From assembly GCF_050947875.1 (NCBI RefSeq), contig NC_134569.1:36121277-36185276 (forward strand): 64,000 bases of DNA, read 5' to 3'. Position 1 is the stretch's first letter. Every line of letters starts with the position of its first letter. A program made the position numbers and the translations under genes. Below the pieces are notes generated by a model. That model was not told the origin of the DNA. It saw only the letters and a list, made by a program, of their open reading frames with translations, and did not search any database. Source of the stretch: Dermacentor variabilis (Eukaryota; Arthropoda; Arachnida; Ixodida; Ixodidae). Below are positions 47,551 through 58,724 of the stretch, in pieces.

Positions 47551-48140
47551 CGTTGTCCCACCCCACCACTTCAACCAAACAGCCCAACACTCGAAAAATA
47601 GCACAGCACATGCACAGAACGTACCCGAAAAGTCAGCTCGCCTCGCACTGCGCACGCATTTCGGTACGCGAACGATGCCCTCTGTGGCACAGTGGCGCCG
47701 CGTCGCGGCACCTTTGGGCAGCATATGAACCTCTCCCATAGCGTGACGGCGGAGTTTCGTGACCAGAAAAACATGGAAGGACTCTGTCAATATTCAGTGC
47801 AGTGGCTCGGCCCCATTGAATCCCTCTCCACTTGAGCGTATTCCTCGCCCCTTGTCAGCCAATTAGATAAGACAAGCCGCTTAGTGTAGGCAATGTTATT
47901 CGTTTTGCAAGCAAACAAAAGTGTCCTCCTATGAACAAGGAGAGCGTTTCATTGGTCTGTTCAGACAACCCTGTGGGTGACCACCCCATGCTTGCGTCGG
48001 CGGTTACGCAAATTTGACGTCAGGAGATTGGAATAGAAACATATTGGAATAGTTTTACGTTATACGGCCCAAGATAGGCGAACGGAAAGCGCCCATGTTA
48101 CATTAACTCTATCTAATCACAGCTAGGACAGCTTAGCATA
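47551..48140 (-). promoter_or_regulatory. candidate upstream region of THAP gene
   Basis: A full CRE palindrome (TGACGTCA, 48015-48022) is followed by an inverted CCAAT (ATTGG, 48027-48031). A second CCAAT (GCCAATTAG) lies near 47858. The sites are 300-480 bp upstream of the chosen ATG on the minus strand. Single short matches are weak evidence; no TATA box or initiator was identified. Confidence 0.25.
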
Positions 48141-49110
48141 GTTCTTTTTTCCTACAAGACTCGAACCCCTGTACGCGAGCGCCGTATGGCGCTGCACGCG
48201 GAACAGGGAACGAAAGCGCCCGAGGGCCAGACCTTTCTGGTACGGTTCTGCCGGATCCCTGACCTCGACGAGAGTGCGCGTCAAATCTCACCAAGACAAA
48301 GCTTTCCCCCCAACGGCGTCCCATTTTCGACGCGGCAAGCGAGCGAGCTTGAGCTTTTGTGACCGCGCGCCGATATCAGCTATTCAATCACAGCGCTCTC
48401 ATCTGCCGCCAGCAATCGCACTTTCTTTTGCGCGTATTTTTACGTGCCAGCGTTCCATTTCTCGTCCTCGCCTTTCTTGTTGTTCTCATTCCCCACCGCG
48501 CCATCTTCGCAGAGACGCCACCACCGCCTCCGCGAATAGCCTTCTGCGCGCCGAAGAAGAATAGATGGTTCGCCGGGCTACCGACCGGCGCCGCCACGTA
48601 AATGAGAGATCAATGGTCGCGTGTTTGCCCTGCGCCCAGACAGTGGGAGGCAATTTCCAGCCCCCTCTGCACTGCACTCCCCACCTCCACGCTGCCTCCT
48701 CCCTATCTCGTGGACGACGATGTTGGGCGTACAGTACTTGCGGCCGATTTTGGTGTTTGCGTTTGGCGTTTGTGTGTGTGGGTGGGCGTGTGCCACGCTC
48801 ATCCACAAACACTTCAGTGCGGCAGTTCGAATTCTTCCCGAAGGCTCCGGGAACTGAGGGTGCTGTTTTCGTCAGCATTATTTCTCTTGCACCCTATGCA
48901 CCTGTCATTTTCCTCCAATGTAGCACGATGTGCTCGTTTTCTCCCCTATATAAACGGTGACCAGTATAAACGCGACTTTCGCAAGAGAAAAGTTCAACTG
49001 ACCGTCTCAGAAACATCCTTCCAATCAAAATTGGGACGCAATGTACGTGTCGCATCGAATCTCAGATATTCTAGATGCAGCCTCTGAAATGCAGTTCGCG
49101 TGAGATTCCT

Positions 49111-49114
<4 letters not shown>
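48141..49114. other. CpG-rich stretch, no clear gene
   Basis: About 48150-48860 is dense in CpG and open in several frames on both strands, which makes the frames uninformative. It may be a CpG-rich promoter of the THAP gene or of an unseen divergent gene. TATATAAACGG occurs at 48947 on the plus strand. Confidence 0.35.

Positions 49115-49142
<28 letters not shown>
49115..49142. repeat. (AT)n microsatellite
   Basis: Fourteen AT units. Confidence 0.95.
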
Positions 49143-50157
49143 CGCAGTGTATACAAAACCGTAGCATAACGGATGCTCTTATTTGGGAAAACCTGATTAG
49201 TGTGCCGGGAAATATTGGAATTACTATTAAGGAATTGGATCGATAAGGGCAAATACTGAGCATAACTTCTGGCATGTGGCAAAAAGTCCCTAAATTAATG
49301 AAAAAGACGCACTGGTGGGGCAATTGCTGGCTCAGAATGCCATAGGCTCACCCCTCCTATATCAAATACCTTAACTAACTAATCAACCTAACCCGTCTAG
49401 CCTTGCCTATCTGGAAGGTTAAACACGCCGAATTCAACTTGTCAGCATAGTTTCTTCATTATATTTGGTTACCTCGTCACATGTTATCATCAAAATCTTG
49501 TAAAACTGCAAGTGGCGGTGTATATTAATGCTGAGCGTGACTGGAATCAATGCAAATGCAAGTGCCATGCAAATGCCAAATGCAAATGCCAAATGCAAGT
49601 GCAATGCACGACAAAATATGGGATCTGAAAAGTAAAAGAAGAAAGGACAGCATTGCAGGGGTTCATCTTATTCTTTATGATTTCACAAACAATTGTCATC
49701 TGCTGCCAGCCACGCACTGGCCCGTATGAACCACGGTCATCTTCGTTTTTGTTATTGCTAGCAATAAACAACACAGTATGCATCTACATTCTAAGAATAA
49801 TAATGCGCCGAACGAGTGCTGAGTGTTGGCGCTCAGTGTCTGTGACAACGCGCTATACCGTTCGGCATCTTATCTTTCAAGGTCTTCTCGACGCCTCATA
49901 TTCTGGCGGATGACAATGCATCAAAAACAAATGATACCGCACACAAGCCGAATGACGACCGAGAAACTCCACTAGCAAGAGTCACGTCGTTCGCCTCCTA
50001 AGCGTCGCTGTATAAACGATACCGTCATTGCCCGCCGGTTCTCTATTCTCTGCGTAGTAACCCCAATTCAAGAGGATCTCAATGGCGATCTCTCGGATGC
50101 GCACTTACCGGATAAAATAAGGTCATAGAAGAAGGGGGAATGCGAAAAAGTGGATCA

Positions 50158-50161
<4 letters not shown>
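49143..50161. other. no gene; ATGCAAAT-rich mini-repeat
   Basis: At 49549-49608 an irregular 10-12 bp repeat (ATGCAAATGCCA variants) contains the octamer ATGCAAAT three times. The remainder has no coding signal. Confidence 0.5.

Positions 50162-50246
<85 letters not shown>
50162..50246. repeat. (AT)n microsatellite
   Basis: About 85 bases of AT. The Ile/Tyr-rich frames over it are repeat translations. Confidence 0.97.
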
Positions 50247-50247
<1 letters not shown>

Positions 50248-51430
50248 CGACGACGAAGTCACTGGGCGTCCGAAGAGGCGGTGGAAGAGAACTAGATCAC
50301 TTTGAAGGGTGGAGCTCGTATACACCACTGTCGTGAGCAGCGGCGTCAACACTAGAGAGAGCATCTGCGTATTGCTCACAATGATCCAACCCGACAATGC
50401 AAGCGAAAATAGGGGCAGCAGTGATGGCTAAAAGAGGAAAACCGCCACACAAAGGCGCAGTGGAGCGGGTGATCAGCGAGTGTCCGCCTATTCCGAGAAA
50501 ACGCGGACGGGAAAAGAGCGTGCACGCTGGGCAGAGAACTGCACCGTCGTTGTCGTCGTCTGTCGTATATCGGATCGCTTGAAGGGCAACAAAGTCTCGT
50601 TTCCTTTTAAATACAGCAAGATATCGGCAGGCATGGGGCGCATCCTTTCCTTCTTTTCTATTCTAATTGGCGAACTGATAAGTTTAGGTGGCCGATGGAG
50701 TAATTGGAACGTCCACCCACGCTTTGACGCTAGCTTATCGCTCACGTGTTGCACTACTTCGCCGCAACCCGCAAGTACTCGCCTGATAGGGGCGAAAGGC
50801 GGCACCGGGTTGCTCTATAACTACGCTGACTAAACAGGTGATGACAAATGTTCCGTCTTTGGAGCTTGATAACTTTTATTATTGCGATAGCAGCTATATG
50901 GACACTCCAGGCACCTTTCTGCCGTCGCCGTCGCCGTGAGGTTCCGTATGAGGGAAAGCGTGTGAGGGTGAACTGGCGAACGGGGTTCAATCTCACGTGC
51001 GCGAGCGAGGAACGCGGCCCGGATGCGTGCCCTCTCCTGTGGCGTGCAAAGTAATGGGTGGGGAGTCAGATGAGGGAGGAGGGGCGCTCTTCTTCGGCGG
51101 CTGCTAGAGTGTCTTTGTGTTCTCCTCGCCCGCCGCAACATACAGAGTGAACACATTGCAGCGCATACTACGGCGTTGGCCACGCGAATCGCGGATGCCG
51201 CAGTAGACGCCTTTGGCGGACGCCGTAGGGACACGTTGCCGGCGCTTGTGTGTCTTGAAAGCAATCTGCGACGTGGACAAAGTGCTCGCCCGCGCGGGCC
51301 TGATCTTCAAAACGATCTGCGATGTTTGCAGAGCGCGCGTAGTGCCGGTAGCTTCGTATGCGTGGTGCTTTCGGCGTTTCGTTTGCGTTGAAGCGACAGG
51401 TGCACGGAGGCCAATTGGCTCGCGGCTGCT
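50247..51430. other. no gene; probable dispersed GC-rich repeat
   Basis: 50900-51060 (CCGTCGCCGTCGCCGTGAGG, then GTTCCGTATGAGGGAAAGCG) resembles a repeat I recall from tick genomes. Frames on both strands are open because of GC content. No domain was recognised. Confidence 0.35.
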
Positions 51431-51800
51431 GCCACGATTCCTAACTCCACTGTTTTAACGTGATAGCGTTAAGGAGCCTGTGTCGTAAAAATCCGGCGTC
51501 GGCGTCCCGCGTCGGCGTTCCACGTCCCTTCGGCAAAAATAATTTCTAACCAAATTCCGAACCACGCATACACAACCATCACCTCTACCATCTACCTCTA
51601 CCATCAAAGTTGCTCATAACTTGTCTTTCATTACTTAATAAGTTATTTCTCAGAATTTTGAGAATGGCAGCCCACAAACAAATGTAATGAAAGAAAGCAC
51701 CGAGAACACATGTATTTTATATTAGTTCCTCTTAGGCCAGTACGGTGATATTAAAACTATGAAACAATAACAAGGGCTCGACACACGCAAGAGGCCGCGT
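51431..51800. repeat. probable dispersed repeat with AACGTGATAGCGTTAAGGAG
   Basis: The block GTTTTAACGTGATAGCGTTA, then AAAATCCGGCGTCGGCGTCC, and the AT-rich sequence after it match a repeat I remember as frequent in ticks. No coding capacity. Family and ends undetermined. Confidence 0.4.
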
Positions 51801-52860
51801 TTTTATCAAAAGAGACGCGAGTGTCGCTCCTGTCCGAGCATACGTGCCTTCGCATCGCTCCACAGGAAAGACCCGAATGCCACCTTATTCGACAAGGACC
51901 AGTCCTCAGACACGGCCCGGCTTGTCTAGAACATCATCCGAACATTCTGGCCAACTTCTGTTGTGATCGGTCCAACGTACTGTGAGTTTATGTGCTTTTG
52001 TCCCGGACCTGGCAGGGCGCTCAGCTAGCCCTAACAACTGGGAGAGTAGGCCTACCGTCAAGTACGCCAAAGGCCCGCACTCCTGTAGCAGCCATGGCCC
52101 CGAAATTCGTCACCGACTCTGACGGATGGACCACCCGAGTATGAAAACATTCCCAAGGTAGGCAGCACGTTGCAACACTCATTTTGCGTCCGCCAACTGG
52201 TCGTTTCCTACCTCAGTGGAGCCCACGAAAGCTTCACGACGCGCTAAGCGTCTCAGCGGCCCTGACTGCTGCAGAGGCTCGCGCCGCTACAGTAGACATC
52301 AAAAAAGAAAAGAACTTGGCTATATTAACCAGTGATGACATCTCGGCGACAGAAAAGCTCCAGCGCACTAACGAAACCACTCTCAATAGCAAAACTTACC
52401 CTGTCCACATCTATATCGCTTCGCCCCACAACTCGTGTAGAGGCGTGATTCACAAGGTGGAAGTGAACACACCAACCGAAGAATTGATGCGTGAACTCCG
52501 AGCCCCAAATAATGAAATAATTGCGGCTCGTATGATGGGTAAAATAGCCTCTGCAATGATAAGTTTCAAGGGCTTGCATGTACTTCGCCAGGTTATCTTC
52601 GGCGGAGGCGTATACCGCTGCGTCCCTTACCGACCCAAGGCGCAATTTTGCTCAACAAGCTTTGCTATAGGACACCGATCAGACGTTTGTGGCGACAATG
52701 GAAAACAAAGGTGCAGAACATGCCCATGGGCTCGTCCCACGTCACCCGTACAGTCATTCTTCGGTTTCGCTGGCCAAGAACGGAAACGCTGGCCGAGAAC
52801 GAAAAGTAATCAGCTCCGCCTATAACCACACATTCTTGTGAGACGGAGCGCCATACGCAA
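51801..52860 (+). mobile_element. 5' end of RNase H-type LINE with gag-like ORF1
   Basis: A GC-rich leader (about 51801-52093) is followed by the start MAPKFVTDSDGWTTRV at 52094 and then, after a frame change, the ORF1 body. ORF2 does not follow; the copy stops at about 52860 and a MITE-like unit begins. Most LINE copies lose the 5' end, so a copy keeping only the 5' end is the opposite of the usual pattern. It implies later deletion or rearrangement. Confidence 0.7.
52094..52825 (+). pseudogene. gag-like LINE ORF1 with CCHC knuckle region
   Basis: The first 16 codons (52094-52141) end in a stop. The main body is open for 213 codons from 52184. Blocks seen: LRPPTGRFL at the start, KLHDALSVSAALTAAEARAA, the VHIYIASPHNSCRGVIHKVE segment with EELMRELRAPN, then GVYRCVPYRPKAQFC followed by GHRSDVC and CRTC. 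These last Cys and His residues are remnants of gag-type knuckles (YRCxPYRPKxQxCxxCxxxGHRxDVC) from which one Cys of the first knuckle has been lost. Such ORF1 proteins coat the element RNA. The frame break and missing Cys argue it is dead. Confidence 0.75.
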
Positions 52861-52879
52861 CAGCTGCGTCATGTTAGGG

Positions 52880-53212
52880 AGGGGCTTCAGGTGCGTAATT
52901 AGACGGCTGGGGCTGAAATTTCAGACCCACACATCTCGGGACACAGGCGCGTTACTAAAATTGTGCAAAATGGAATAGTCACCAAATGGCACCGCCTCTG
53001 AGTTTTCAATGTAAACATACCTGCTAACTGCAGTAAGTATAAAGGTAATTATCGAATTTAATTAAATATTGACATTACGGCGACTATTATCCTCACAGTT
53101 TGCGATTGCCTGGCCGCATAACCTAGATAGACAAATAGCTTCTGTGTGCCCTTCCTCGCATATTATAAAAAAAGAAACAGAGAGCCTAACTTTGAACACC
53201 CTGTACGTATTC
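52880..53212 (-). mobile_element. MITE-like unit with CAGGGTGTTC end
   Basis: Read on the minus strand it starts TACAGGGTGTTCAAAGTTAG, then an AT-rich body with GTAATGTCAATATTTAATTA. The end type resembles the CAGGGTGTTT family at 27.8 and 39.5 kb, but internal homology is weak, so it may be a related family. No left end identified. Confidence 0.4.
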
Positions 53213-53630
53213 GACAATAGACAAAAGCTGAATTTCTAGCATGAGTCGAGAGTTAAAAGGGTTCATCAAGGAATCTAAAAATAGGTTCTATAATGTCACA
53301 TTACAATTTTTTCTCAAAAACGCCCCCGGTAAATTTTCGCGATATATTAACCCCTCAGCTGCGTCTCGTTCACATGAAACTGAAGATAGCGCTCTAAAGA
53401 AAGCACAGGATTTCAACTCTTTCTTCTCATCATTCTTCAAACGCAATAACGGCTTGCTGCTCGACTTCACAGATGAATCTGGAAGGTCGCATTTTCAAGC
53501 TATAAGAATTGACGAACAGGTTGTACTTAAACTCTTACTCAACGTGAATACAAAAAAAAGTACGGGGCCTGACGGAATTTCTAATGAATCCTTACAAAGG
53601 TACGCAGAGTGGGTTTGTAAATTTCTAACT

Positions 53631-54387
53631 CATTATGCAAAAAAGGGGTGAGGCGTGCAGACAGGACACAAGAGTAGAGAAGTGGCTATTCCGTACATTT
53701 ATTCAATGTCGCACAGGCTTAAAAAAGTAGCAAGCAGATATGATGTTAATGTTGCTTTCACTGCTCCCAATAAGCTAGGTAAGATATGCGCTGCCGTACA
53801 GAGGAAAAAGGAGCAGGTAAAAGGCAAGAAAAGAACAGATATTTGTCCAGTGAAGCACAATAAGAACAACAGGTTTACTGACTGTCGTATGGGTGTGGTT
53901 TATAAAATTCCCCTTAGCTGTGGCCAGTTCTACGTAGGGCAAGCGGGATGGTGTATCAATCAGATTCCAATTAAACATAAAAGGTCGTTAACCAGTGGAT
54001 CGCCTTCTAATCTTTCCGTACATTGCCAAGATTGTAACTGCACGCCAGAGTTGGATGAATGCGCGATACTGCACAGGCATAAGAATGAAGATACGCGTCT
54101 TATGGTAGAGGCATGGCATATTTATAATGGTGGAAGTGCCTGCGTAGTCAGCCTTCAAAACTTTACATAAGGAAGAGATTAAGTGCCTTAACAGTTATCT
54201 CTCACGTAGACCGGCACATGTACCCGACTGACACGTGGTGATACCATTCCTGAGCTTGCGCAGATGAGTTTTGTTTCTTCTTTCTTTTTCGCCTTAGTGC
54301 TCCCTTCAGTTGATAGTCGGCGTTCGTGTTGTCCACTTCTCTACTCTTGGGTTCTTTCTGCACGCCTCACCTCTTTTTTGCATAATG
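53631..54387 (+). mobile_element. Penelope-like unit with 55-bp inverted ends
   Basis: The ends 53631-53685 and 54333-54387 are inverted copies (51 of 55 match by eye), beginning CATTATGCAAAAAAG. Inside is one PLE frame (53655-54170) covering the end of the RT-linker and the GIY-YIG domain. It sits inside a CR1 reverse transcriptase frame. Both flanks hold versions of the same CR1 stretch (AATGAATCCTTAC ... TAAATTTCTAACT), consistent with a target duplication of about 50 bp, although the middle of the two versions differs. Confidence 0.8.
53655..54170 (+). pseudogene. PLE RT-linker and GIY-YIG endonuclease fragment
   Basis: 171 codons. Residues 10-50 (IPYIYSMSHRLKKVASRYDV and the APNKLGKICAAV block) match the PLE region after the RT. 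GIY-YIG motifs follow: VVYKIPLSC (81-89) and FYVGQAGWC (92-100). The linker Cys pair (CNC, 127-129) and the RLMVEAWHI helix with Glu152 are present. The usual N-R-x-x-EH segment reads NQIPIKHK, so the catalytic Arg is replaced and the enzyme is probably inactive. In PLEs this domain nicks the target DNA. The start lies within the left inverted end, so the copy is 5'-truncated with no RT. Confidence 0.82.
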
Positions 54388-54389
54388 AA

Positions 54390-55454
54390 TCCTTACCAAC
54401 TATCTCAGCTTTCTGTCGTTCTAAATTTCTAACTGCAATTTTTCAGGCATCTCTTAACCAATGTTCCTTTCCCAGCGCATGGAAGTGTTAAAGTTATTCC
54501 AATTCATAAAAGCGGCAGCAACTCAGACGTTAAAAATTATAGGCCAACCTCCCTCCCTAGCACTTGTTCGAAACTACTTGAACATATAATATCTAAGCAA
54601 CTATTAGTCTACCTTGGCAACTACCATATCCTAAACAAAGGACAACACGGGTTCCATCAGGGACTCTCTACAGTGACTCAACTAATGGAGACTGTTCATG
54701 ATCTCTCATATACAATAAATAACCAAGGCCAAACAGACATAGTATTCTTAGGTCTGGCCAAGGCTTTCGATAAGGTGTGGCACCCAAAGTTGCTTTTAAA
54801 AATTAAAACTATATTAAGAACCCTCGCTTATGTGAATCGTTTTCTTCCTACCTAAGCCATAGAGACCAATTGGTCACATGTGAGGGATACCGGTTGTCCT
54901 TTTTCGCCTGTAGAGTCTGGAGTACTCCAGGGAAGTGTATTGGGCCCCCTGGTATTTTTATTATTTATCAATGACATGCTGCAAGACATTACCGTTCCCA
55001 TCAGACTCTTCGCGGATGATTGCGTATTATATAACCGTATTGAATCAAACCATATTGCAGATCAGACCGATTTAGATTCAAATTTTCAAAAGGGAAAAAA
55101 TTCCTGTGACAGCTGGCAAATGGTTTTGAACTCTGAAAAAGCGGTTTACATACTATCACTAGAAAACGAATTATTATTGATTACGCTTGAAGTGTCATTG
55201 AAGGTGTCGCGTTAAAAAGAGTATAAATGTTTAAATACTTGGGTTTAAAACTCACCTCGGATTTGCGTTGGAATGAACACGTGGATTACGTATCTACTAA
55301 GGCCAAGAGAGCCTTGTGGTCACTTAGAAGAAATGTATATAATGCTACCCATCAAGTAAAATGCCTGCCATATAAAGCTTTCATTCAACCAGTTATGGAG
55401 TGTGCAAAGATATTGTGGGACCCATACATTTCTCATCTCATCAGTTTAAGCTGA
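54390..55454 (+). pseudogene. CR1 reverse transcriptase, downstream half
   Basis: Successive blocks in changing frames (54390-54855, 54880-55215, 55227-55454) run from fingers to thumb. The palm keeps FADD (Asp-Asp at about 55012-55017), but motif A has FLGLAKAFDKV, lacking its first catalytic Asp. A stop follows RFLPT (54856). The thumb reads AKRALWSLRRNVYNATHQVK and LWDPYISHL. The same 155 bp around LWDPY is duplicated perfectly at 56289-56443. Confidence 0.8.
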
Positions 55455-56052
55455 ATAAAATTCAGCGGCTTGCTACATGATTTATTTTTAACAAAAATCG
55501 TCGTTCCCACACTCCTACCCAGTTATCTGAACTTGCTGAACTACCCTCTCTAGAGTCTAGAACTGAGTATGACCGTTTGAAGTTTCTTTTCTTATTATTC
55601 ATGGCCTTGTTAAAATTCATAAATATGACTATTTTCACTTCTCTCCTACTAACTATTTTTGTCATCACCACAGCCTATATATTCCTCCTCCTACTACTCG
55701 CAATGAATGTTTTAACTACAGCTTCTTTCCTAGAGCAATAAAACAATGGAATCTAGTATCAGACTCAATAGTAAGGACGTCATCTGTACGCGACTTTCTT
55801 GAAGATGTCATAAGCACTCATGTGTACGCATACCATAACTCGGCCAAATGTTGATACTGTAATCAGATTGCATCACATTGCATCACATTGCATCACAGTG
55901 CATGCTGTATTTGCCATGGTATTACTATTAGTGCATTCCCCAAAATGTACTTTTATTTTCTTTATCCTCTAATTATATTGTTGCTTATATTGTCACCTAC
56001 CACTCCTGCAATAGCCCAAAGTTGGGCTGACAACATCAATAAATGAAAAAAA

Positions 56053-56246
56053 AATGAAAATTAACCGTTCGACCATTAGGGTTACAGAATGGGTACCAAG
56101 AGGAGGAAAGCGCAGTAGAGGACGGCCCAAGACTAGGTGGTGTGATGAAATTAGGAAATTCGCGGCTGCTAGTTGGAATTGGTTGGCGCAGGACAGGGGT
56201 AATTCGAGATCGCAAAAAGAGGCCAGCATCTTGCATAGGAGATAAA
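56053..56246 (+). mobile_element. RTE-type LINE 3' tip
   Basis: The frame starting at 56054 reads RSTIRVTEWVPRGGKRSRGR, then TRWCDEIRKF and WNWLAQDRGN, the highly conserved end of RTE ORF2. It ends GATAAAATAGGCTGCTGAT and passes into (AT)n. It matches the end of the RTE copy at 59.3-62.5 kb. Only about 190 bp is kept, so it is severely 5'-truncated. Confidence 0.8.
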
Positions 56247-56257
56247 ATAGGCTGCTG

Positions 56258-56295
<38 letters not shown>

Positions 56296-56444
56296 GGGAC
56301 CCATACATTTCTCATCTCATCAGTTTAAGCTGAATAAAATTCAGCGGCTTGCTACATGATTTATTTTTAACAAAAATCGTCGTTCCCACACTCCTACCCA
56401 GTTATCTGAACTTGCTGAACTACCCTCTCTAGAGTCTAGAACTT

Positions 56445-56491
<47 letters not shown>
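56258..56491. repeat. (AT)n - duplicated CR1 segment - (AT)n
   Basis: (AT)n (56258-56290), then 56289-56443 identical at every base to 55410-55564 of the CR1 copy in the same orientation, then (AT)n (56449-56491). The copied segment begins at a TAT and ends at GAACT. It encodes nothing by itself. A templated insertion during repair, or an assembly error, would both produce this. Confidence 0.9.
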
Positions 56492-56494
<3 letters not shown>

Positions 56495-58724
56495 GACAGA
56501 CGTCCACAATTGGTCACAATCTCGTGACAAGGGACATGGAAACAGACAGTCCTAAATATATATACAAACAGAATTGAACTCGAGACAGAATGTCCATGTT
56601 GCACACAAGGAAAAGTATAAAGGACATCTATACATGTACGAAGTTTGTATGTGCGCCGAATGCAAGTGTTAGTAAACGAGTGTACATGACCGTTTTATGC
56701 TGACTTACAAAGTGACACGCGCTAAACAATAATGCTGCAGCAGTATATGCCCCTGCGAATGTGCTCATTCGTGGTCGCTCTCCCAGAATGGGAATCCGCT
56801 ACTGTAAAACACGAGTTACAGAAGCCTTAAATGTATTTGTATATCCTCTGTACATAGAACCCTCACCGACGTTCTTCCCTCGACAAGTATCGTACATCGT
56901 ATTCGTCTTCTTAACTGAGCTAATAGCGGCAGGCGATGATGACATGCGCCGTTGTCATCCGTTACTACTGCTACTGAGCTAACTGAGCGAGCAAGGATGT
57001 CGTCATTAAAATTTCAACATAGAATTGGCTCTGCGTGGTGTTTTTCATAGCTTACAAATCTTTGGCAAACTTCGTAAGAAATCTGAGGTCTTAAGTGATA
57101 TTTCTGATACTAATATTAATCATATTGCAACATTTCCTTGCAAACGCAAGAAAGTATATTCAAACCTATTCAGCATTCACCTAGAAACAGCATTCATGCA
57201 TTTTATGTGAGTTTTATTCAGGAAATCACAACTGGCTGCCAAAATTAACCTCTTCTCTGCAGTCTAGAACGTCCTGACAAACTTGCCGCTCTTTTGTTAT
57301 TCTCTATAATGTTTTGAGCACTTAATCTCTTTCATCGCTTGCAAGTCAACTGATCGCATTTCCATAAACATCGTTACCTTTCATTCGTATCAATTACTTT
57401 CCTCACAGAATCTAGTAAGCAAGCTGTTTTCGTTTGCTCACTTCGAGCACTTCCCACCTCTGAAGGCGTCGACTGAAGCAGTGCAAGTTATCTGTTCCCG
57501 GATGTTCACGCATCGAGGAACTCGGACAGCCTGAAAAGAGCCGTCTGCGGAGCCGTTCCCGAAGAGCCCAACGGAATTTCCAATCAAATGCTGCGCACCA
57601 TTTCCTTCGTGCGGAATCCTTTTCTCTTGCTTCACAACAGCACTTTTCCTTCGCCTCTTTGCAGCTTTTACTTATTTCTTGCCATCTCACGCGGCTGTCT
57701 GCCCTTCCTCTTGTCCATCCCTAGTGCCGTGAGGGTACAGAGACAGAGGCTCAGCGCTGCTGTCTCATTTCCATGACAACAGCCCAGTCAGCTCCTACCG
57801 GATCACGACTTCCTGCCTTTCACGGCCGCGGCCTGACTCCTCCGCTAGACGGAGACAGTGTCGTCGCAGTGAGGTTAGCTTTCCTCCGCCCTGTGCGACT
57901 TTCCATGGGGCGCTCCTTTCTTCCTACTTTTCTACGCAAAAGGGTTTAGCACACCCGCACGTCCGATGTGCGGGTGTATGCGCCAGACGTAGGGCGCTGC
58001 TGCTGCTGTCGCGCCACTGTGACCTGATTCCAAACGCATGGCTCAAACGAAATCTGCGCCGAATGCTAATCAGGTTCATTGTTGTGAATGACCCACGAGG
58101 CAAAACAATTTTCCTGGGAAGCTGGTCGCACAGTTCCCGGCAAGGATTAGGCCTCTTGCGGTTGCGCTAGCTCTTCCCCCATTATGCCTTTGTGTGCATG
58201 TGTGTGAACGCGTCAGCGCAATCGGCAATTCCACATGCGCTCGGCTGCCTTTTGTTATACGTGCCCTGTGTAGTAAGATTGGCGGACGTGTGAAACTAAG
58301 CTCCGGTTCTGGATCTGACAACCAACCGACCTTTAATGGAATTACCGCTGCTGCACCTTCTTGCTTCGTTTCGTTTTGGGCTGTTTCGCAAATGTAGCGC
58401 TGAAAAGTTGTAGTGTCACCCATTTGTCACGTCATGTACTCGAAGCTGTAAGTAAGCCTTGCAGTTGTCGCTGTTTCTGTTGCCGACGACACCGGCCTTG
58501 ACAAATGCCTGCTACGCTCTGTTATCTTTTTGAGAGCATTCAAATGAAATGAAATGCTTAAAATTTTTAACGAATTGAATAAGCTAGTAATTAACTTCAA
58601 CTAAATAACCTACCATCATGATCAACGGGATGAACGCTGATGAGAAATGTAGCTGTAAACTGAAAGTAACTTTGAGTGGTTGCTTTCTAGAGCATTGCAG
58701 TGTTTATCCCAGGCTTATCTCAAT
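56492..58724. other. no gene recognised
   Basis: Variable composition. 57440-58030 is more GC-rich with several partly open frames, none with known motifs. A GCTGCTGCTGCTG run at 57998-58010. Confidence 0.45.

Larger units (their letters stand above)
53225..56052 (+). mobile_element. CR1-type LINE, interrupted by a PLE unit
   Basis: RT N-terminal region 53241-53630 (MSRELKGFIKESKNRFYN; KSTGPDGISNE), PLE unit 53631-54387, then RT continuing at 54388. The downstream blocks include IPIHKSGSNSDVKNYRP, FLGLAKAFDKVWH (motif A, with Gly where the first catalytic Asp belongs), QGSVLGPLVFLLFINDM, LFADDCVLY (motif C intact) and VFKYLGLKLTSDLRWNEHV. Several frame changes and stops separate the blocks. 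The 3' UTR has an AGCCCAA/TTGGGCT hairpin (56013-56028) before CAATAAATGAAAA. Dead copy. Confidence 0.82.

Noticed and set aside
48486..49087. Overlapping frames of 130-160 codons on both strands
   Set aside because: CpG-rich composition lowers stop density on both strands; no domain recognised.
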